A stretch of DNA of 64,000 bases, taken from NCBI GenBank assembly GCA_036426205.1, contig CM071570.1, forward strand, positions 6,527,747 to 6,591,746, read 5' to 3'. Positions within the stretch are counted from its first letter, which is position 1. Each line of letters begins with the position of its first letter. This DNA comes from Ascaphus truei (lineage: Eukaryota > Chordata > Amphibia > Anura > Ascaphidae). A program made the translations under genes and the position numbers. Under the pieces are notes generated by a model, which was given only the letters and a program-made list of their open reading frames with translations, did no database searches and was not told the DNA's origin. Below, one piece after another: positions 33,695 to 46,781 of this stretch.

Positions 33695-34138
33695 ACCTCC
33701 CACAGAGACATGCGCCTCACTGTCGGAAACAATGCCTCAGCTCTTGGAGAACGTGCTCCCCTGACATAAGTCCACACACTCCCCCCCCCCCTTCTCCAGT
33801 TTTCCCAAGTTCAGCTCCTAGCCCTGAACAAAGACTAGCCCAGGGATTCATTATGTGCTGGCCTTGCAACATGAATTACGGGCCCAGCATACAATGAAGC
33901 CTAACAAAATACGCACTGTGAAACATACAGTACCTGGGAATAAACCGGTTTTTACATATGAGACAAAGAACAAAATGGCAGGAAGCCTTTTTGCTTTATA
34001 ACTTGACCGTTTTTTTAGTTGTCATTTGGGGACACCCAGCAGGCTTAACCTTTAGTATGTATGCCAGGCTGCACCTACCATCACAACGAGCACGTGTGAA
34101 GACAGAACCAATGACACAAAGATTGTCTGGAAATCCTG

Positions 34139-34474
34139 TACAGGCATACCCCGCTTTAACATACGCAATGGGACCGGAGCATGTATGTAAAGCGAAAATG
34201 TACTTAAAGTGAAGTACTACCTTTTTCCCACTTATCGATGCATGTACAGTACTGCAATCGTCATATACGTACATAACCGATGTAGATAACGCATTTGTAG
34301 CAGGCTCTATAGTCTCCCCGCTTGCGCATAGCTTCGGTACAGGTAGGGAGCCGGTATTGCTGTTCAGGACGTGCTGACAGGCGCATGCGTGAGCTGCCAT
34401 TTGCCTATTGGGCGATATGTCCTTACTAGCGAGTGTACTTAAAGTGAGTGTCCTTAAACCGGGGTATGCCTGTA
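34139..34474. mobile_element. TA-flanked MITE, family D copy 1 (pogo/Tigger-like ends)
   Basis: Ends are TACAGGCATACCCCGCTTTA and its near-complement TTAAACCGGGGTATGCCTGTA. The CAGGCATACC terminus recalls Tigger/pogo elements. The interior is shared with 50740-51065. A 164-codon minus-strand frame here is accidental. Confidence 0.9.
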
Positions 34475-36190
34475 CTGTGGAAGGCTTCATGAAATCATAA
34501 CATTTGTAGTAAGGCTCATAGGGACAGAATATTTGATTTTGATATGAGCAGACTAAAAAGTTAGGTTTCCAGCCCTAGTTACTACGAGGACACCGAATGT
34601 GTGTATTTGTAGATGTGTATCCACACAGCTGGTGCTGAATCTACAGCATGTCCACTGGGTGACTCAATTTCATGCCACTACCCAGAATCCTTGTTTATAG
34701 TTCAACCACTGTATGATGTGGCAATGGGGTGATTAAAGCAGGTTAGGGGACCTGTGGAGGACATGCAAATACTCTCAGGCTTATTCAAGATGGTGGCCAG
34801 TCATTTTCCCGAGAGCTACTTTACCCATGTCTGCTCTAAACCACTGCAGCAGCCCTGCCTCATGTATATTCCTTGCAGCAACTGCAATACTGATGTCATG
34901 TTCCTTTACATTTGGCTTAGCGCCACAAGCAATTCAACTTTTATACCTAATCTTGAAAAACTACTAAACAAGTATTAAATTATGAACTAATTATTAAAAA
35001 AAAGCAGCTGAGATGGCTGAGAACTTCCACTTTGATTGCATTTCTAATGTACCTAGCTAAGTGAGCCTGGTGCTTCCCAATTTTCAATTCACAGTTTTAT
35101 ATTTTTCGATTTATGTTGTTAATAAGTATTCCCTCAGTAGGATAAATAATCCGAGGAGTTAAATGCTTTCCATGTTGTTGAAATACATTTTTCCCCCTTT
35201 GCTTTTGATACCATTGTTCTACTTATTAAAACAAAAGGGTTGGAAACCCGCAATCAAACATACGATCCCAGCGTTATAGCACAAGTTTCTGTCCAAGGTG
35301 CTGATTAGATCTAAAGGTTAACACTGTATCTTCTCAGGCATCATTTCCCATTAAAAGTAAGTACTGTATGTGACTTTTATACCAACTACAGCAAGGTGTT
35401 TACAGTTAAATGATTTATTTCCTTTTTTGTCTTGTTAAACCAAGTTTATACATACATAATGTAATACAGGTGAACTATGTATTAGAATGTATCTAGGGGA
35501 ATAAACATCATAGCTATGTCACAAGTGATTACCATATCCATTCCAGGCCAGACCTGCTGTGTATTCTTAGCTTTTCCTCTATCACTGCACTATCCAAGTG
35601 CCTTTCTGTGACCCTCACCTGATTGACCAGGACAGGCCTTACTAATCCGGCAATAAATCACTGCACCGGAGGTAAGCAAATGTGATCGCTCCAGGTCAAT
35701 GGTTAATACCTTTCTATGGAAAAGAGACAAGTGATGAAAAATAATGTGAGGGCCTCAGCTGCTGGGATAGTGCACACAATACCTACGCAAAGCCAAACTG
35801 TTTGTGTGTAACATCCATTCCCAGAGGACACACTTCTTCCCTTCGACATTCTTTTTAGATGGTCCCTATACATTAAAACAACACGGTAAACACGCAACAC
35901 ACGGAATTGCTTTAATTTGCTATTCCGTCACTAGAGATAGACGGACTTCTGAAAATCCGATCTGGGGATTCAGGGCAGAAGCTCTATCAGTGAAATAAAC
36001 CAGCTCTACGTTCATAACATATTTTAATCGCTACTTTTCACACCTGTGAATTTTCATTGAAAAATAAATAAAATCTGCCTTTTTGAGGCAGATCTGCAGA
36101 TGAAAAGAACTTGCAAATTGCGCAGCAGATTTAAATGTTTGTGAAGTTTTTGGCCATCTCTGTCAGTGCCATAAAAAATACATATAAACA
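34475..36190. other. Unassigned non-coding DNA
   Basis: A/T-rich sequence without a supported gene. No clear repeats were seen. Confidence 0.3.
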
Positions 36191-36365
36191 CTTAGGGGCC
36201 TATTCTATAAGCCTTCATGAAAAAAATTCGCTGGGCCGGTTACGCCGCCAGTTTTTGGAGCGTTGTCACCACGGTATTCAGAAAGCGTTGAATACCTGCG
36301 ATAGCAAAATGGCCAAAACTGGCGAGGCGCCAGCGACGTGATGTTTGCCTCTCTCTAAAGGGCTC

Positions 36366-37790
36366 ATCCGGCGTTCTGCAGCGATCTGGCCCAGGTGCAT
36401 AGAGAAAGCCACCTCACCCTGCACATATCTCACCCGGCGATCTGGCCCAGGTGCACAGAGAAAGCCACCTCACCCTGCACATATCTCACCCGGTGATCTG
36501 GCCCAGGTGCACAGAGAAAGCCACCTCACCCTGCACATATCTCACCCGGCGATCTGGCCCAGGTGCACAGAGAAAGCCACCTCACCCTGCACATATCTCA
36601 CCCGGCGATCTGGCCCAGGTGCACAGAGAAAGCCACCTCACCCTGCACATATCTCACCCGGCGATCTGGCCCAGGTGCACAGAGAAAGCCACCTCACCCT
36701 GCACATATCTCACCCGGCGATCTGGCCCAGGTGCACAGAGAAAGCCACCTCACCCTGCACATATCTCACCCGGTGATCTGGCCCAGGTGCACAGAGAAAG
36801 CCACCTCACCCTGCACATATCTCACCCGGCGATCTGCAGCAACCTGGCCCAGGTGCACAGAGAAAGCCACCTCACCCTGCACATATCTCACCCGGCGATC
36901 TGGCCCAGGTGCACAGAGAAATCCACCTCACCCTGCACATATCTCACCCGGCGATCTGGCTCAGGTGCATAGAGAAAGCCACCTCACCCTGCACATATCT
37001 CACCCGGTGATCTGGCCCAGGTGCATAGAGAAAGCCACCTCACCCTGCACATATCTCACCCGGCGATCTGGCGCAGGTGCATAGAGAAAGCCACCTCACC
37101 CTGCACATATCTCACCCTGCACATATCTCACCCGGCGATCTGGCCCAGGTGCATAGAGAAAGCCACCTCACCCTGCACATATCTCACCCGGCGATCTGCA
37201 GCGATCTGGCCCAGGTGCATAGAGAAAGCCACCTCACCCTGCACATATCTCACCCGGTGATCTGGCGCAGGTGCACAGAGAGACCTGCACAGAGAAAGCC
37301 ACCTCACCCTGCACATATCTCACCCGGCGATCTGGCCCAGGTGCATAGAGAAATCCACCTCACCCTGCAAATATCTCACCCGGCGATCTGGCCCAGGTGC
37401 ATAGAGAAAGCCACCTCACCCTGCACATATCTCACCCGGCGATCTGGCCCAGGTGCACAGAGAAAGCCACCTCACCCTGCACATATCTCACCCGGTGATC
37501 TGGCGCAGGTGCATAGAGAAATCCACCTCACCCTGCACATATCTCACCCGGCGATCTGGCCCAGGTGCACAGAGAAAGCCACCTCTGCCTGCGCATATCT
37601 CACCCGGTGATCTGGCGCAGGTGCATAGAGAAAGCCACCTCACATGCACATATCTCACCCGGTGATCTGGCCCAGGTGCACAGAGAAAGCCACCTCACCC
37701 TGCACATATCTCACCCGGCGATCTGGCCCAGGTGCACAGAGAGACCTGCACAGAGAGAGCCACCTCTGCCTGCGCATATCTCACCAGCGA
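36366..37790. repeat. 56-bp minisatellite, about 25 units
   Basis: The unit contains 'gatctggcccaggtgca', 'agagaaagccacctcacc' and 'ctgcacatatctcacccgg'. Most copies differ at only a few positions. A few units are extended (for example 'gcagcgatctgg') or truncated near 37100 and 37280. Because 56 is not a multiple of three and no frame of the unit has a stop, all three plus frames stay open for long distances. Confidence 0.97.
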
Positions 37791-37885
37791 TCGCAGGGGT
37801 TTTAATAACATTTTAATACTCGTGTACGTGAGCAGGGGGTCTCCGGAGCAGAACCGCGTTGATTTCAGGTCCGGGGACAGACAAT
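37791..37885. repeat. MITE cassette flanking the minisatellite
   Basis: 'gcgatcgcaggggttttaa' and 'gtctccggagcagaaccgcg' match the cassettes at 28590-28690. The minisatellite therefore seems to have grown inside a MITE of that family. Confidence 0.55.
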
Positions 37886-38464
37886 GCATTTTTTGGCAAA
37901 TTCAATTCAAACCAAAAATACATAACATTGATAGAAATAAAAACATGTGGATAATATGTATAGGGTTCTTGTATATTAAAAAGGGTTGTACAAGGCATAG
38001 AGAGGAGTTCCCCTGCCGAGAAGCAAAACACCTTCCTTTTAGTCTATAAAACAACTTATTTTGATACAACATATATTTATTACAAACAAAGATATAACAG
38101 CAATTGTGAGCAGTTTTTCCAGGTACAAAATCATAAAATTAAGACTTATTTTAAATTAATGTTGGAAAAGAAGAGAGAACAGCTCAAGAATCCCACTTGC
38201 CCCTTCAGTTAATAACACTGTCAGATGCTGAATTTCATTGTTTGTTACAGTTCTGCCATTGAGAATGAAAAAGAAGAGAGAATTCAGGCAGTTAAGAAGG
38301 ATTCTCATTATAAGATGTGAGAAAGGAGAATCAGAGTATGAAGAATGTACTTTCCCCAAGGTCACAAGGAGCTGACACTGAGAATTGAACCAGGATTTCC
38401 TGCATCAAACTCAGTGTCATTGTTTACTGAGCCACTCCTAAGAGATAGTAGGTTACAAATAAAT

Positions 38465-38522
<58 letters not shown>

Positions 38523-38590
38523 AATGAGGAGGAGGAGGAGCAAGAGGAGGAGGAGGAGGAGGAGGAGAAGGAGGATGATGATGATGACAA
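38465..38590. repeat. Compound (GAT)n/(GAG)n microsatellite
   Basis: About 20 GAT units, then GAG-rich units, then four more GAT units. Poly-methionine and poly-isoleucine frames come from this array. Confidence 0.95.
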
Positions 38591-39073
38591 TAGCAACATA
38601 TTCTTCAGCACAGTACAGTACAATACATGGGGGAGGGTTTATACAATGATAATATAATGACATTGACATTAGCTGGTAAATACACTATAAACTAACAAAA
38701 ACAAACAAACAATGAACTCTAACAAACCACACTCAACACAAAAAAACAAAATAAAACGTCTGGAAAAACAGTTAAGCTAATCTATTAAAATATTGTATTA
38801 TTAAAAGGACAATAAAGTTCCATAATAAGGAGAATGGCGTGATGCTGATAGTCTGGTAGTAAAACCAGAATCCTACTCACAACAATGCAGAAAGAAACAA
38901 GCAAGTCCAACTGGCAAGAAGCTGCTGCTATCTCCTCCGTTCCAGGGGGACGTCTGCAGATACATGCCGATGCTGCCCGTACACTCCGTAGCTGCACTCA
39001 TACACAGGACGCGGACAACGGGGGAAAGGATCCACTTTTCAATGGTTGGAGGTATGTACCGTGCCTGAAATAC

Positions 39074-39110
39074 TGCGCACGCGTTTCTCCGGAATAGCCT
39101 TAACCTCTGA
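39074..39110 (-). ncRNA. Degenerate hammerhead-like module
   Basis: The minus strand reads GAAACGCGTGCGCAG after 'attccgga'. Only the GAAACGCGT half is convincing. Confidence 0.3.
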
Positions 39111-39209
39111 TCCAGAGGTTTTAATTCCAGAGCGTTTGCATAGATAACTTCCTCTTTCCAACTATCTTTGGATAAGAGTTCTATAGTACTTCTGAAGTGT
39201 TACAACGTT

Positions 39210-39500
39210 TCTCCTCTTTCTTTCAGGGTCTGCTCTGATCTGAGATAGTTCTAATTGGAAGCAAAGGCATTTGCCTTGTTCCTGCTCCAAGGCGCCCTCT
39301 GCTTCTTTCAGTGCTCCAATAACTGCACTTCCAACTCTTCTCGTTCTATTTGTCTCTTCACCTTTTTTTACTTTGTAAAGCTTCTCATTTCCTTCACTGA
39401 CTTCATCAGTCAGGTTTGAAACCTCCTCTTTCAGGTTTCTGTTCTCTCTTTTTACAGTCTCTAAAATACTCAGGACCTTTTCGTAGTCCTCTTTTCATTT
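39210..39500 (-). pseudogene. Myosin heavy chain rod fragment
   Basis: The minus strand has a stop-free frame of about 90 codons, from about 39493 down past 39225. It reads DYEKVLSILETVKRENRNLK, then EEVSNLTDEVSEGNEKL, then ALKEAEGALEQEQGK and FQLELSQIRADPERKRRN. These match in order the muscle myosin II coiled-coil tail (LETLKRENKNLQEEI, NLTDQ, ALEEAEGALEHEE, QLELSQ). The heptad pattern is still visible but there are radical substitutions and a garbled segment (KKGEETNRTRRVGSAVIG). There is no start, neighbouring exon or motor domain. It is either a retrocopy fragment or a captured exon. It lies just upstream, on the same strand, of the degenerate hammerhead-like module. Confidence 0.8.
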
Positions 39501-40380
39501 ACACGGGATATTTTCCATGATCGATCATCAGTCACTAATTAGTGGAAAGTCCGGAGATGCTCAGGCCTCTTGCATCTGTTTAATCTCCCTTCTATATTGA
39601 GAACTTTCACTAGTAAGGTACTTTGAACTGCATGTTCCATTTCACTTGTGGCAGAAAGTGTGCATTGACCTGTTGAATTATTAATACTGTATACATGTTG
39701 TTTTTAATCGTTTTTCTTCAATATCACTAAAACTTTTGAATTTTCTATGTGGATTCTGGGCACTTTTTTGCTTGTCTTTTCTTCATAAGGTCCCTTCCAT
39801 TCACAGACTGTCACAGGTCTGTCATGAAGAGAAGCATACAGTATGAATCCAGGAGACTACTCAGAATTCCACATCTGAGTTCCTCCTTGACTTTGTGCCA
39901 CTTTGTTGTATCACATTTACACTTCATCACTGGAATCTATCACATGTATATTCCATTGTTTTTTGTACTGTTATTTTGTATTTTCTCACCCTGGCAATAG
40001 CTTTTATAGTATGTTTCTGAATCACTCAACACTAATTATAAGAGTCACATTTATTTAATACTGTACATGTGTATCTACACATACACATACACTATATGTA
40101 AAGATATTCAGCAACTTCTTTTTCTATTGATTCACAATACTGTGGATTTAATTGGTTCACTTATAGTGTATAAGCACACTTCCCCTGTATGCTAACTCTT
40201 TATTCTGGTCACCTCTGCACGTGTCTCTTCTGTCTTATTCTTGTTGTGCAAGCTGATGCAGGACCCGTGGCCAAAAAACCCTGTACAATTTTTTTCGCTG
40301 ATGATCTACGGGGTTCCCTTTTGCAATCCAACGGCCACCTCTCACCCCACTTCATACACCGTACAGTATGTAGGAGATGC
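39501..40380. other. Unassigned non-coding DNA
   Basis: Pyrimidine-biased plus strand. I could not extend the myosin match into it. No gene is supported. Confidence 0.3.
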
Positions 40381-40381
40381 G

Positions 40382-40852
40382 TGCAGAGGTTTTAAAGCAA
40401 GAGACGTTTTTAGAGAAAAATCATATAGGCTTTTATTGGCCACAACTTTGACAGCATAAATACCGCTTGGATTCAGCAAGCAGGGATAAAAACAAACAGG
40501 GCTGACTACAACAGTGCTTAGTCTATCTAGAGGTTGGGGTGGGGGGGGGGGGCTAAGCCCCTTTCAACAATAACACACAAATATATCATAGGCCAGATTT
40601 ACTCTCCTGGCTGGGTTAGGGGTTCCAAAACTCCATGCAAAGTGGTCTCTCTTGTGCGGCCCAGGTGCAGAGACTTCCTTTGATCAGAAAACCCTTTGCA
40701 TTGAGCTCTGTAGGCATTTTATAAGACTAACGAGGAAGCTGAGGAGGTTAATTAAGCCAGCCTGCTTTGGAATTAACCTCCTCATTGCTGTCACAGGCTC
40801 TGTAAACAGGTTTCCCATACATTATTATCTGACGGGGATCAAACCTGTGACA
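40382..40852 (-). repeat. LTR-like sequence, minus orientation
   Basis: On the minus strand it starts TGTCACAGGTTTGATCC and has AATAAAAG near 40437-40430. The plus-strand left edge is TGCAGAGG. No target duplication matches, so this is only a candidate solo LTR. Confidence 0.3.
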
Positions 40853-42825
40853 GGGCCCTCAGTCCTGTTTGCCACCAGAAGTACCCCGATGAGCAGAGCA
40901 ATTTATTGGAACACCCTTAGCAAGTACGCGCGTGTCTCGATGCCTTTGGGATACACAAAAAGAAAAAATCGTCTTCAGTAGGTAGTGTACTTCTCCATCC
41001 AGACCAGATTCATATTTTACCACTCACTCTAGAAAGGAACTGGAACACTCAAAGTACGAGCTGGAGATTGAGCAGCCCATAGGCAAGCAGCGATCCACAT
41101 CAGATATTCAGTTGAAGCAACAACCAATATATGGAATCACTCCAGATGGACCGGGGGAAGCCTAAACACAGTCTCAACTGTATGTCAGCTTTAGCCATAA
41201 GGGCCTCTTCCCCAAAGCACCTGACCACTACAATCGCAACGTCAAAGGAGAAGTATCAGGTGTGCGAAACGACCTGCTATATGGCCCAAACTCAACTGCT
41301 TTTGTATCTTTTACTGCACTACCTCTCTGTTACCTTCAGCTGACGGTAGGTACCTGCTTGCCCCCTGACAGTATGCAATTAGCTAATTTAAAACCCTGAA
41401 AATTGTTCAGTAGCTCTATTTTATTTAGGATGGTGGATGACTGCCCGGTGTATTGACTGCAGCCTGTCGGGGAAAGGGCGTGGATGGGCACTGGGGTGTC
41501 ATTAGCGAGAGCAAAAGGTCCATATCTCTGTGTCCCCAATCCACATGTGGTTGAACCACCATCTTGTGTCTTGATGCCTCATCATATGCCCACCATGAAG
41601 AGCGCCTGTATACCCGGCATGCTTTCCAGATGGTGTCTAGGTATTTAAACAGTGAGGAACGTTTGCTCTACACTTTTTCGCTATAACGCTAGCAAGAAAT
41701 ACACAATCCTGCAGACAGTTGACAAATGTTTTTGGCATTTTCCACCTGGAGGACATAATGCCTGCAGGACCCCATGCAGACCTGCAGCGGCATTGTTTGT
41801 GCTGCAGGTCTGATGGCGCAACCCCTCTAAGGGACCCTCCTCCACCAGCTCCCCTTAATGGTGCCTTCCTCTTCACACTCTGCTTGCCGGTATAACCAGA
41901 GGTGACTGTTGGTTGGGGCTGGAGCTCCATAGATATTTTTTTAATGAAACATCTGTGCTGCCAGGTAACTCAAGAACAGAGACCCCCCCAAACACAGTTC
42001 ATGCTACACATTCAGCACCCATGCCACCATGGCCCATATTTACTAAGCAGCGCTATGCCATAACACACCTTTTGGTGCCGGAAGACACCTTACTGCCAAT
42101 TCACTTACTAAATCTATATAAACTCGATCAATATCTGTTTTATAGATGTAATCTTTCAGAGTTTAGCTACGTTTATTTTTTACATTCAGTTTCCTTACAG
42201 TCTGGCCTGAAAATCACAGATGGAAATAATAAGACTAACTTTTTTTGCCTCTGGTTAAAGACCTTTAGAATAGCTGAAATGTTGTCAAAGTAATCGTTTT
42301 CCTAACCATAAATTATTCCTGTTTTTATCTTCAGTGAAATTGCATTAGCAGTTAATGCCGACATGGGATCTCCTCTAATGACAGGAAATATTGCCATGGA
42401 TCTTTTTTGCCTGTCTGAATTCTATTGCTGAAAGCAACATTCAGTCTGAAGACACCAATGGATTATAATAGAAAAAGAGCTTATTCCATCCTAGTTTTGC
42501 CCAAGGCACTTTTATTATTTGGCTTATAAATGTCCCATACTCATTGAACCTCCCGCCAATAAACCTGTTCTCTATGGGAATGGTCCTATCACTTGTAAAT
42601 TAGTTCTGAGTTTTAGTAGCTACTGTAGAAAAGTCCTTAAGATAATTTAACTCCTGTAGTTCAAGTCTTACAGCAGCAGGTATGGCCAATATTAGTATAC
42701 ATGAACTTACAGTATAGGATCACACATATTTAAATCTTTAGAAGCTTCCTTGGTGGTTTGAAAGGTTCATATACTGTACAACATTAAAAAAATATTTCAT
42801 AGTGGTTAAGTAACAGACTAATACT
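40853..42825. other. Unassigned non-coding DNA
   Basis: Near 42030 the string 'cccatatttactaagcagcg' looks like the edge of a MITE, but I did not find its partner. The 126-codon frame at 41913-42293 crosses this repeat and has no domain. Confidence 0.3.
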
Positions 42826-43185
42826 TACAGTAGAGGCAGCGATTATTCTAACAAAAACCAGTGGCAATTCCCCAAAAGACCCAGGAAACACCCAGGTACA
42901 TTCTGAATACATGCCTTAAACTTTCCTTAAACTAGCCCCAGCATTTCTGCATTGATTAATGGCCTATCAGATTAACAGCGGGGGTCCCTGGCAGTCCCAT
43001 TCAAACTGAATTGGACTGCCAGGGATCCCTGCTGTGTTAATCCTATGGGTCGTTAGTCAATGCAGAAATGCCTTAAACGTGCCTCAAACTAGCCCAGAAC
43101 ATACCCAGCACATACCCAGCACATACCCTGAATGTAACCCGGCTAGTTTAAAGCAAGTGTTAGAATAATCGTTGCCTCTACTGTA
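42826..43185. mobile_element. TA-flanked MITE, family B copy 2
   Basis: Starts TACAGTAGAGGCAGCGATTA then TTCTAAC, and ends with the reverse complement of the same bases with one mismatch. It carries 'gggggtccctggcagtccca' in the core and three copies of 'cccagcacata' near the right end. Confidence 0.92.
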
Positions 43186-43740
43186 CCTGCTAACAACATT
43201 GAATTGTCCACAAAATCTTTTCAACATAGTGTACTGTACTGTACTGTGCTGCTTTCTAATGCGTAAATGATCTATTAGGATATTTTCTGAATATTCTATT
43301 TTCTATTGTGCCACACATCCCTTCTCTGATTTATATGCCTATGGGTTCTAGTTTTTGACCTGATAGGAACAGTAGCTTCCCAATGCAGAACTTATCATTG
43401 CACTTTGCCATTGTGTAATAATTTCATCCCCTCTTTGTGGAAAAGCCAGTGTAGAGATACATAGACCTCCTGATCAGGACAATTAGATCTTAGATCTCAA
43501 TGCATTATAGTAATAAATGTAATATATGTTTCTGTAGTTAGAATATTTTCTGACTGTGAGGATCGGGCACAGGCTCCCCTCCAGAGTTTGATTCAGACTG
43601 GCTGCAGTTATACCTCATCAGCACCTGCTGTGCGCACACTCTACAGCAACGAATCAGGGCTCTGGTTTCACTATCAGCTTCTGTCATGCAGCCGTTTTGC
43701 TACTGACTGTTCAGCCCTTATATGCTCAGCATTTGCCTCT
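43186..43740. other. Unassigned non-coding DNA
   Basis: A 'gtactgtactgtactgtg' string lies at 43232-43250. No gene or RNA is supported. Confidence 0.3.
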
Positions 43741-43759
43741 GCAAATTGGCTGAGCATAA

Positions 43760-44440
43760 GGCTAAGGCCCCACTCCCAGATTCAGCGCGCCCGCACTGCA
43801 GACAGGCGGGGCGCTAACATACACAGACCGCGATATGCGGTCTGTAGGGAGCGGGAGGTGGGCGGGAGTGGGAGGTTTGAGCGGGAGGGAGGGCGTGGCT
43901 TGAGCGGAGGGACCCGCTACTCTCCCCCCCCTCCCTCCACGGCTCGGGTAAGTAAAGCAACACACACACACACAGACAGAGGCAGGCACTCACGCACTCA
44001 GGCACTCACATACATACACACACACACAGACAGAGGCAGGCACTCACGCACTCAGGCACACACATACACACACACACACACACAGACAGAGGCAGGCACT
44101 CACACACTCAGGCACACACATACACACAGACAGGCACGCACGCACTCAGACACACACACAGACAGGCACTCACGCTGCTTTCATTCCACACTTCTCCCCA
44201 CTCCCCGAAGCCTCTCCTCCTCCCGAAGCCTCCCCTCCCCATTGGCTCACAGCCACACCACGTGACGCGTCAACGCTAGGGAACACCATTCTCTTGTATC
44301 CCATAGCGGCTGACGCGCCACAGCGTGTAGTAAGCTGTGCAGCCAGGGGGGACCGGGACCGGCTCCGCAGGATTCCCCTGCTGGTTGGGAACTCGTGTGT
44401 TGCCGCCAGCGCCACCGAGCGCAGCGGGACCGAGGCCTAA
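43760..44440. mobile_element. Possible GC-rich MITE with internal tandem array
   Basis: The left edge 'taaggctaaggccccactcc' is roughly complementary to the right edge 'gggaccgaggcctaaca'. The interior has a tandem array at 43960-44170 of units such as 'cagacagaggcaggcactca'. Termini are imperfect and no target duplication is proved. Confidence 0.4.
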
Positions 44441-44559
44441 CAGTTTGTTTCTTGTGCCATTGTGCTGGTCACATGCACTCTGTTGTTCATTGTCCTTCCT
44501 TGCTTTGCTGTGTCTTGGTTTGCTTTGCAGTTTCACCTGAACTTTAACCACAGACATTT

Positions 44560-44858
44560 ACCTACTACCCTCAAGTCTCCTACCCTTTATGTTGGCTTGG
44601 ATACCTACTACACTACCTTCTTCTACCCTCGACCTGGCTATGTGACCTCTACTACCCTCCAGTCTCCTACCCTCGACGTTGGCTTGGATACCTACTATGC
44701 TACCTTCTACTACCCTCGACCTCGACTAAGTGACTTCTACGACCCTCCAGTCTCCTACCCTTGACGTTGGCTTGGATACCTACTACGCTACCTTCTACTA
44801 CCCTCGACCTCGGCTATGTGACCTCTCCTACCCTCCGGTCTCCTACCCTCGACCACGG
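44560..44858. repeat. 87-88-bp minisatellite, about 3.4 units
   Basis: The word 'ggcttggatacctacta' starts at 44594, 44681 and 44769. Each unit also contains 'gtctcctaccct' and 'ccttctactaccctcgacct'. Confidence 0.9.
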
Positions 44859-44879
44859 TGAGTATACTTACTACCCTGA

Positions 44880-46335
44880 CCCGGCTACACGACAACGAAC
44901 CTGCACACCAGGCCTCTAGGCTTCTGGTTGGTGTTTACTAATCCCCACCTCGGCCTTGCTGTCCCGTCCTGTTTGTGGCGAGCACTCGTTACACTGACAT
45001 TGCACATTAATCGAGCACTTTGAGTAGTGCTTACCTTATGTGAAAGATAGTTCTTTGATATACATTCGATGTAAGAACCTCCGCCAGCAAAGTGTATCAG
45101 AACTGTATGGATACAACTACAAGTCACCACCTGAGCATGCTGACCCAGCCTGGTTTGTATTGTTTGTCAATATGTAATGGAAAATCACTAACATTCCCTA
45201 CGAGTCTTCACATTACGTACACGATCAACTTACTTATGTGTGTAAGTACTGTAAGCGAAGATAGTGCCAATCAGGGCATGGAAACTCCCATGGCATTAAA
45301 TGGAAGGGTCAGTGCGATCGTGCCCTAATTGGCCCTGTTGCAGCTTAATGGGTTATGTTGGCTCAAGACACACTTTGCTGGTCTATATTTTGTGTATCTA
45401 ACAGACACACAGGTTCTTGGCTACAGTATGTGATTGTGTGTGTGTCTGTGTTTTTTGACCTCTAAAATAAATACTTTTAGATTTCCTTTATATTTTACAC
45501 ATTTATTTTCCCTTTTTAAAAGTCAGATTTGGTATTCAAGCAACATACAGCAATAAAACAATGTCAGTTGCCCATGCTGCTGAGATACAGATTCGCTCTG
45601 CGCTGATCCTCTGTCCTCTCTTGTGGACTTTATATGCTGAGAAAATGTAAGAGTGGAACGTGCAAATTGTGTAATTTATGTGTTGAACCTCATTGGGCTA
45701 AAATATCAAGGACTTTGTACCATTAAGATTACAATCGTTGCAGGCAATGGCAGCTAAACTGGGTAAACCAAAGTGGCCTTGGCCCAGTCACTAAGTTTAG
45801 TAGCAAGACGAGAGTTATCTTTCTCCTGGTGTTGCCTCTGATGTAAGTCCCTCAGTGCCGCAATACAGGAGCTCCGAGGCTGGCAAGAGAAAGAGCTGTG
45901 TCTACTCTTTGCTAGCATTGGACATTTATAATAAAGTGTCTGTAGTCTATCCCATTACCCGACAGTTCGGGATGCCAGGAACACATGGGTAGAAGTGGAG
46001 GAGTAACAGCATGTGAGCTGCCAGAATGAAGGATAGAGAAAACAAGTGACATAGGGGACATGACGTGTGAGGGTGGGGGGATTGGAGAGAGAGTGGGGTG
46101 TGCAGTAAAAGAGAGAGGCATTAGCTGACAAGAGGCATGAAGTATCAGAGTGAGGTGCGGGGTGAGAGAGACTGGGTTAATGTAAGAGATGGAGAGGGGG
46201 AATGACATGAAAAAGAGACGGTATAAAGAGAAAGAGGGGATGAGTTGAGAGACTATTCAATGAAACCCCTTAAATGATATGATGTCTACCAACAAATGAC
46301 TTGATGTTCCTTCTAGGCCACTGTGGGATTGATGG
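44880..46335. other. Unassigned non-coding DNA
   Basis: A partly self-complementary stretch lies at about 45270-45335 ('ccaatcagggcatgg' against 'gtgccctaattggc'). No gene is supported. Confidence 0.3.
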
Positions 46336-46781
46336 TACAGATGTAGCAAGACTAACGGTCCCGGTGGCTAGAGAAAACCCAGGACATCAAGAATAAAGTA
46401 CAGTCCCGTGACCGGGACATTTAAAGAAAGCTGGGAGATACTGGCACGCCATACCGGGACCTGTAACTTGGGAAGCAGGGGGTCCCTGTAGCTGAAATTA
46501 ATGCGGTTCAGTTTCGAAGAGCCCCTGCTTCAATTCTGTGTTATTAAAATAAAATAAAAGCTGCATGATCGCCTGTTAGAGGTGCGCAGGTAGAGTGACT
46601 CAGTCTCACTTTTACTGCGCATCTCTTACAGGCAGGAGCAGCCTGGTAGAATTCACACAGTGCGAGTCCCATTCATACGCAGGGACCCCCGCTGTGTAAA
46701 TCCCGATGGGCCATTACTGACTGCTCCGCGGACTGTCAAGGCTTTGCACACCGTGCGACCGGCCATAGATCTGCATGTGTA
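46336..46781. mobile_element. MITE related to family A by ends
   Basis: Starts TACAGATGTAGCAAGAC and ends near CTGCATGTGTA. The interior has 'agcagggggtccctgtag', 'gtgcgcaggtagagtgact' and 'cccgatgggccatta', all shared with the 28.4-29.0 kb element. Confidence 0.55.

Noticed and set aside
33996..34490. 164-codon minus frame
   Set aside because: Crosses the family D MITE. The second copy of the MITE does not conserve the frame.
36345..37610. Several repeated-peptide frames
   Set aside because: Products of the 56-bp minisatellite open in all forward frames.
41913..42293. 126-codon plus frame
   Set aside because: Crosses a MITE edge near 42030, lacks a domain and splice context.
43588..44265. 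225-codon plus frame
   Set aside because: Most of it is the CA-rich tandem array and a GC-rich repeat.
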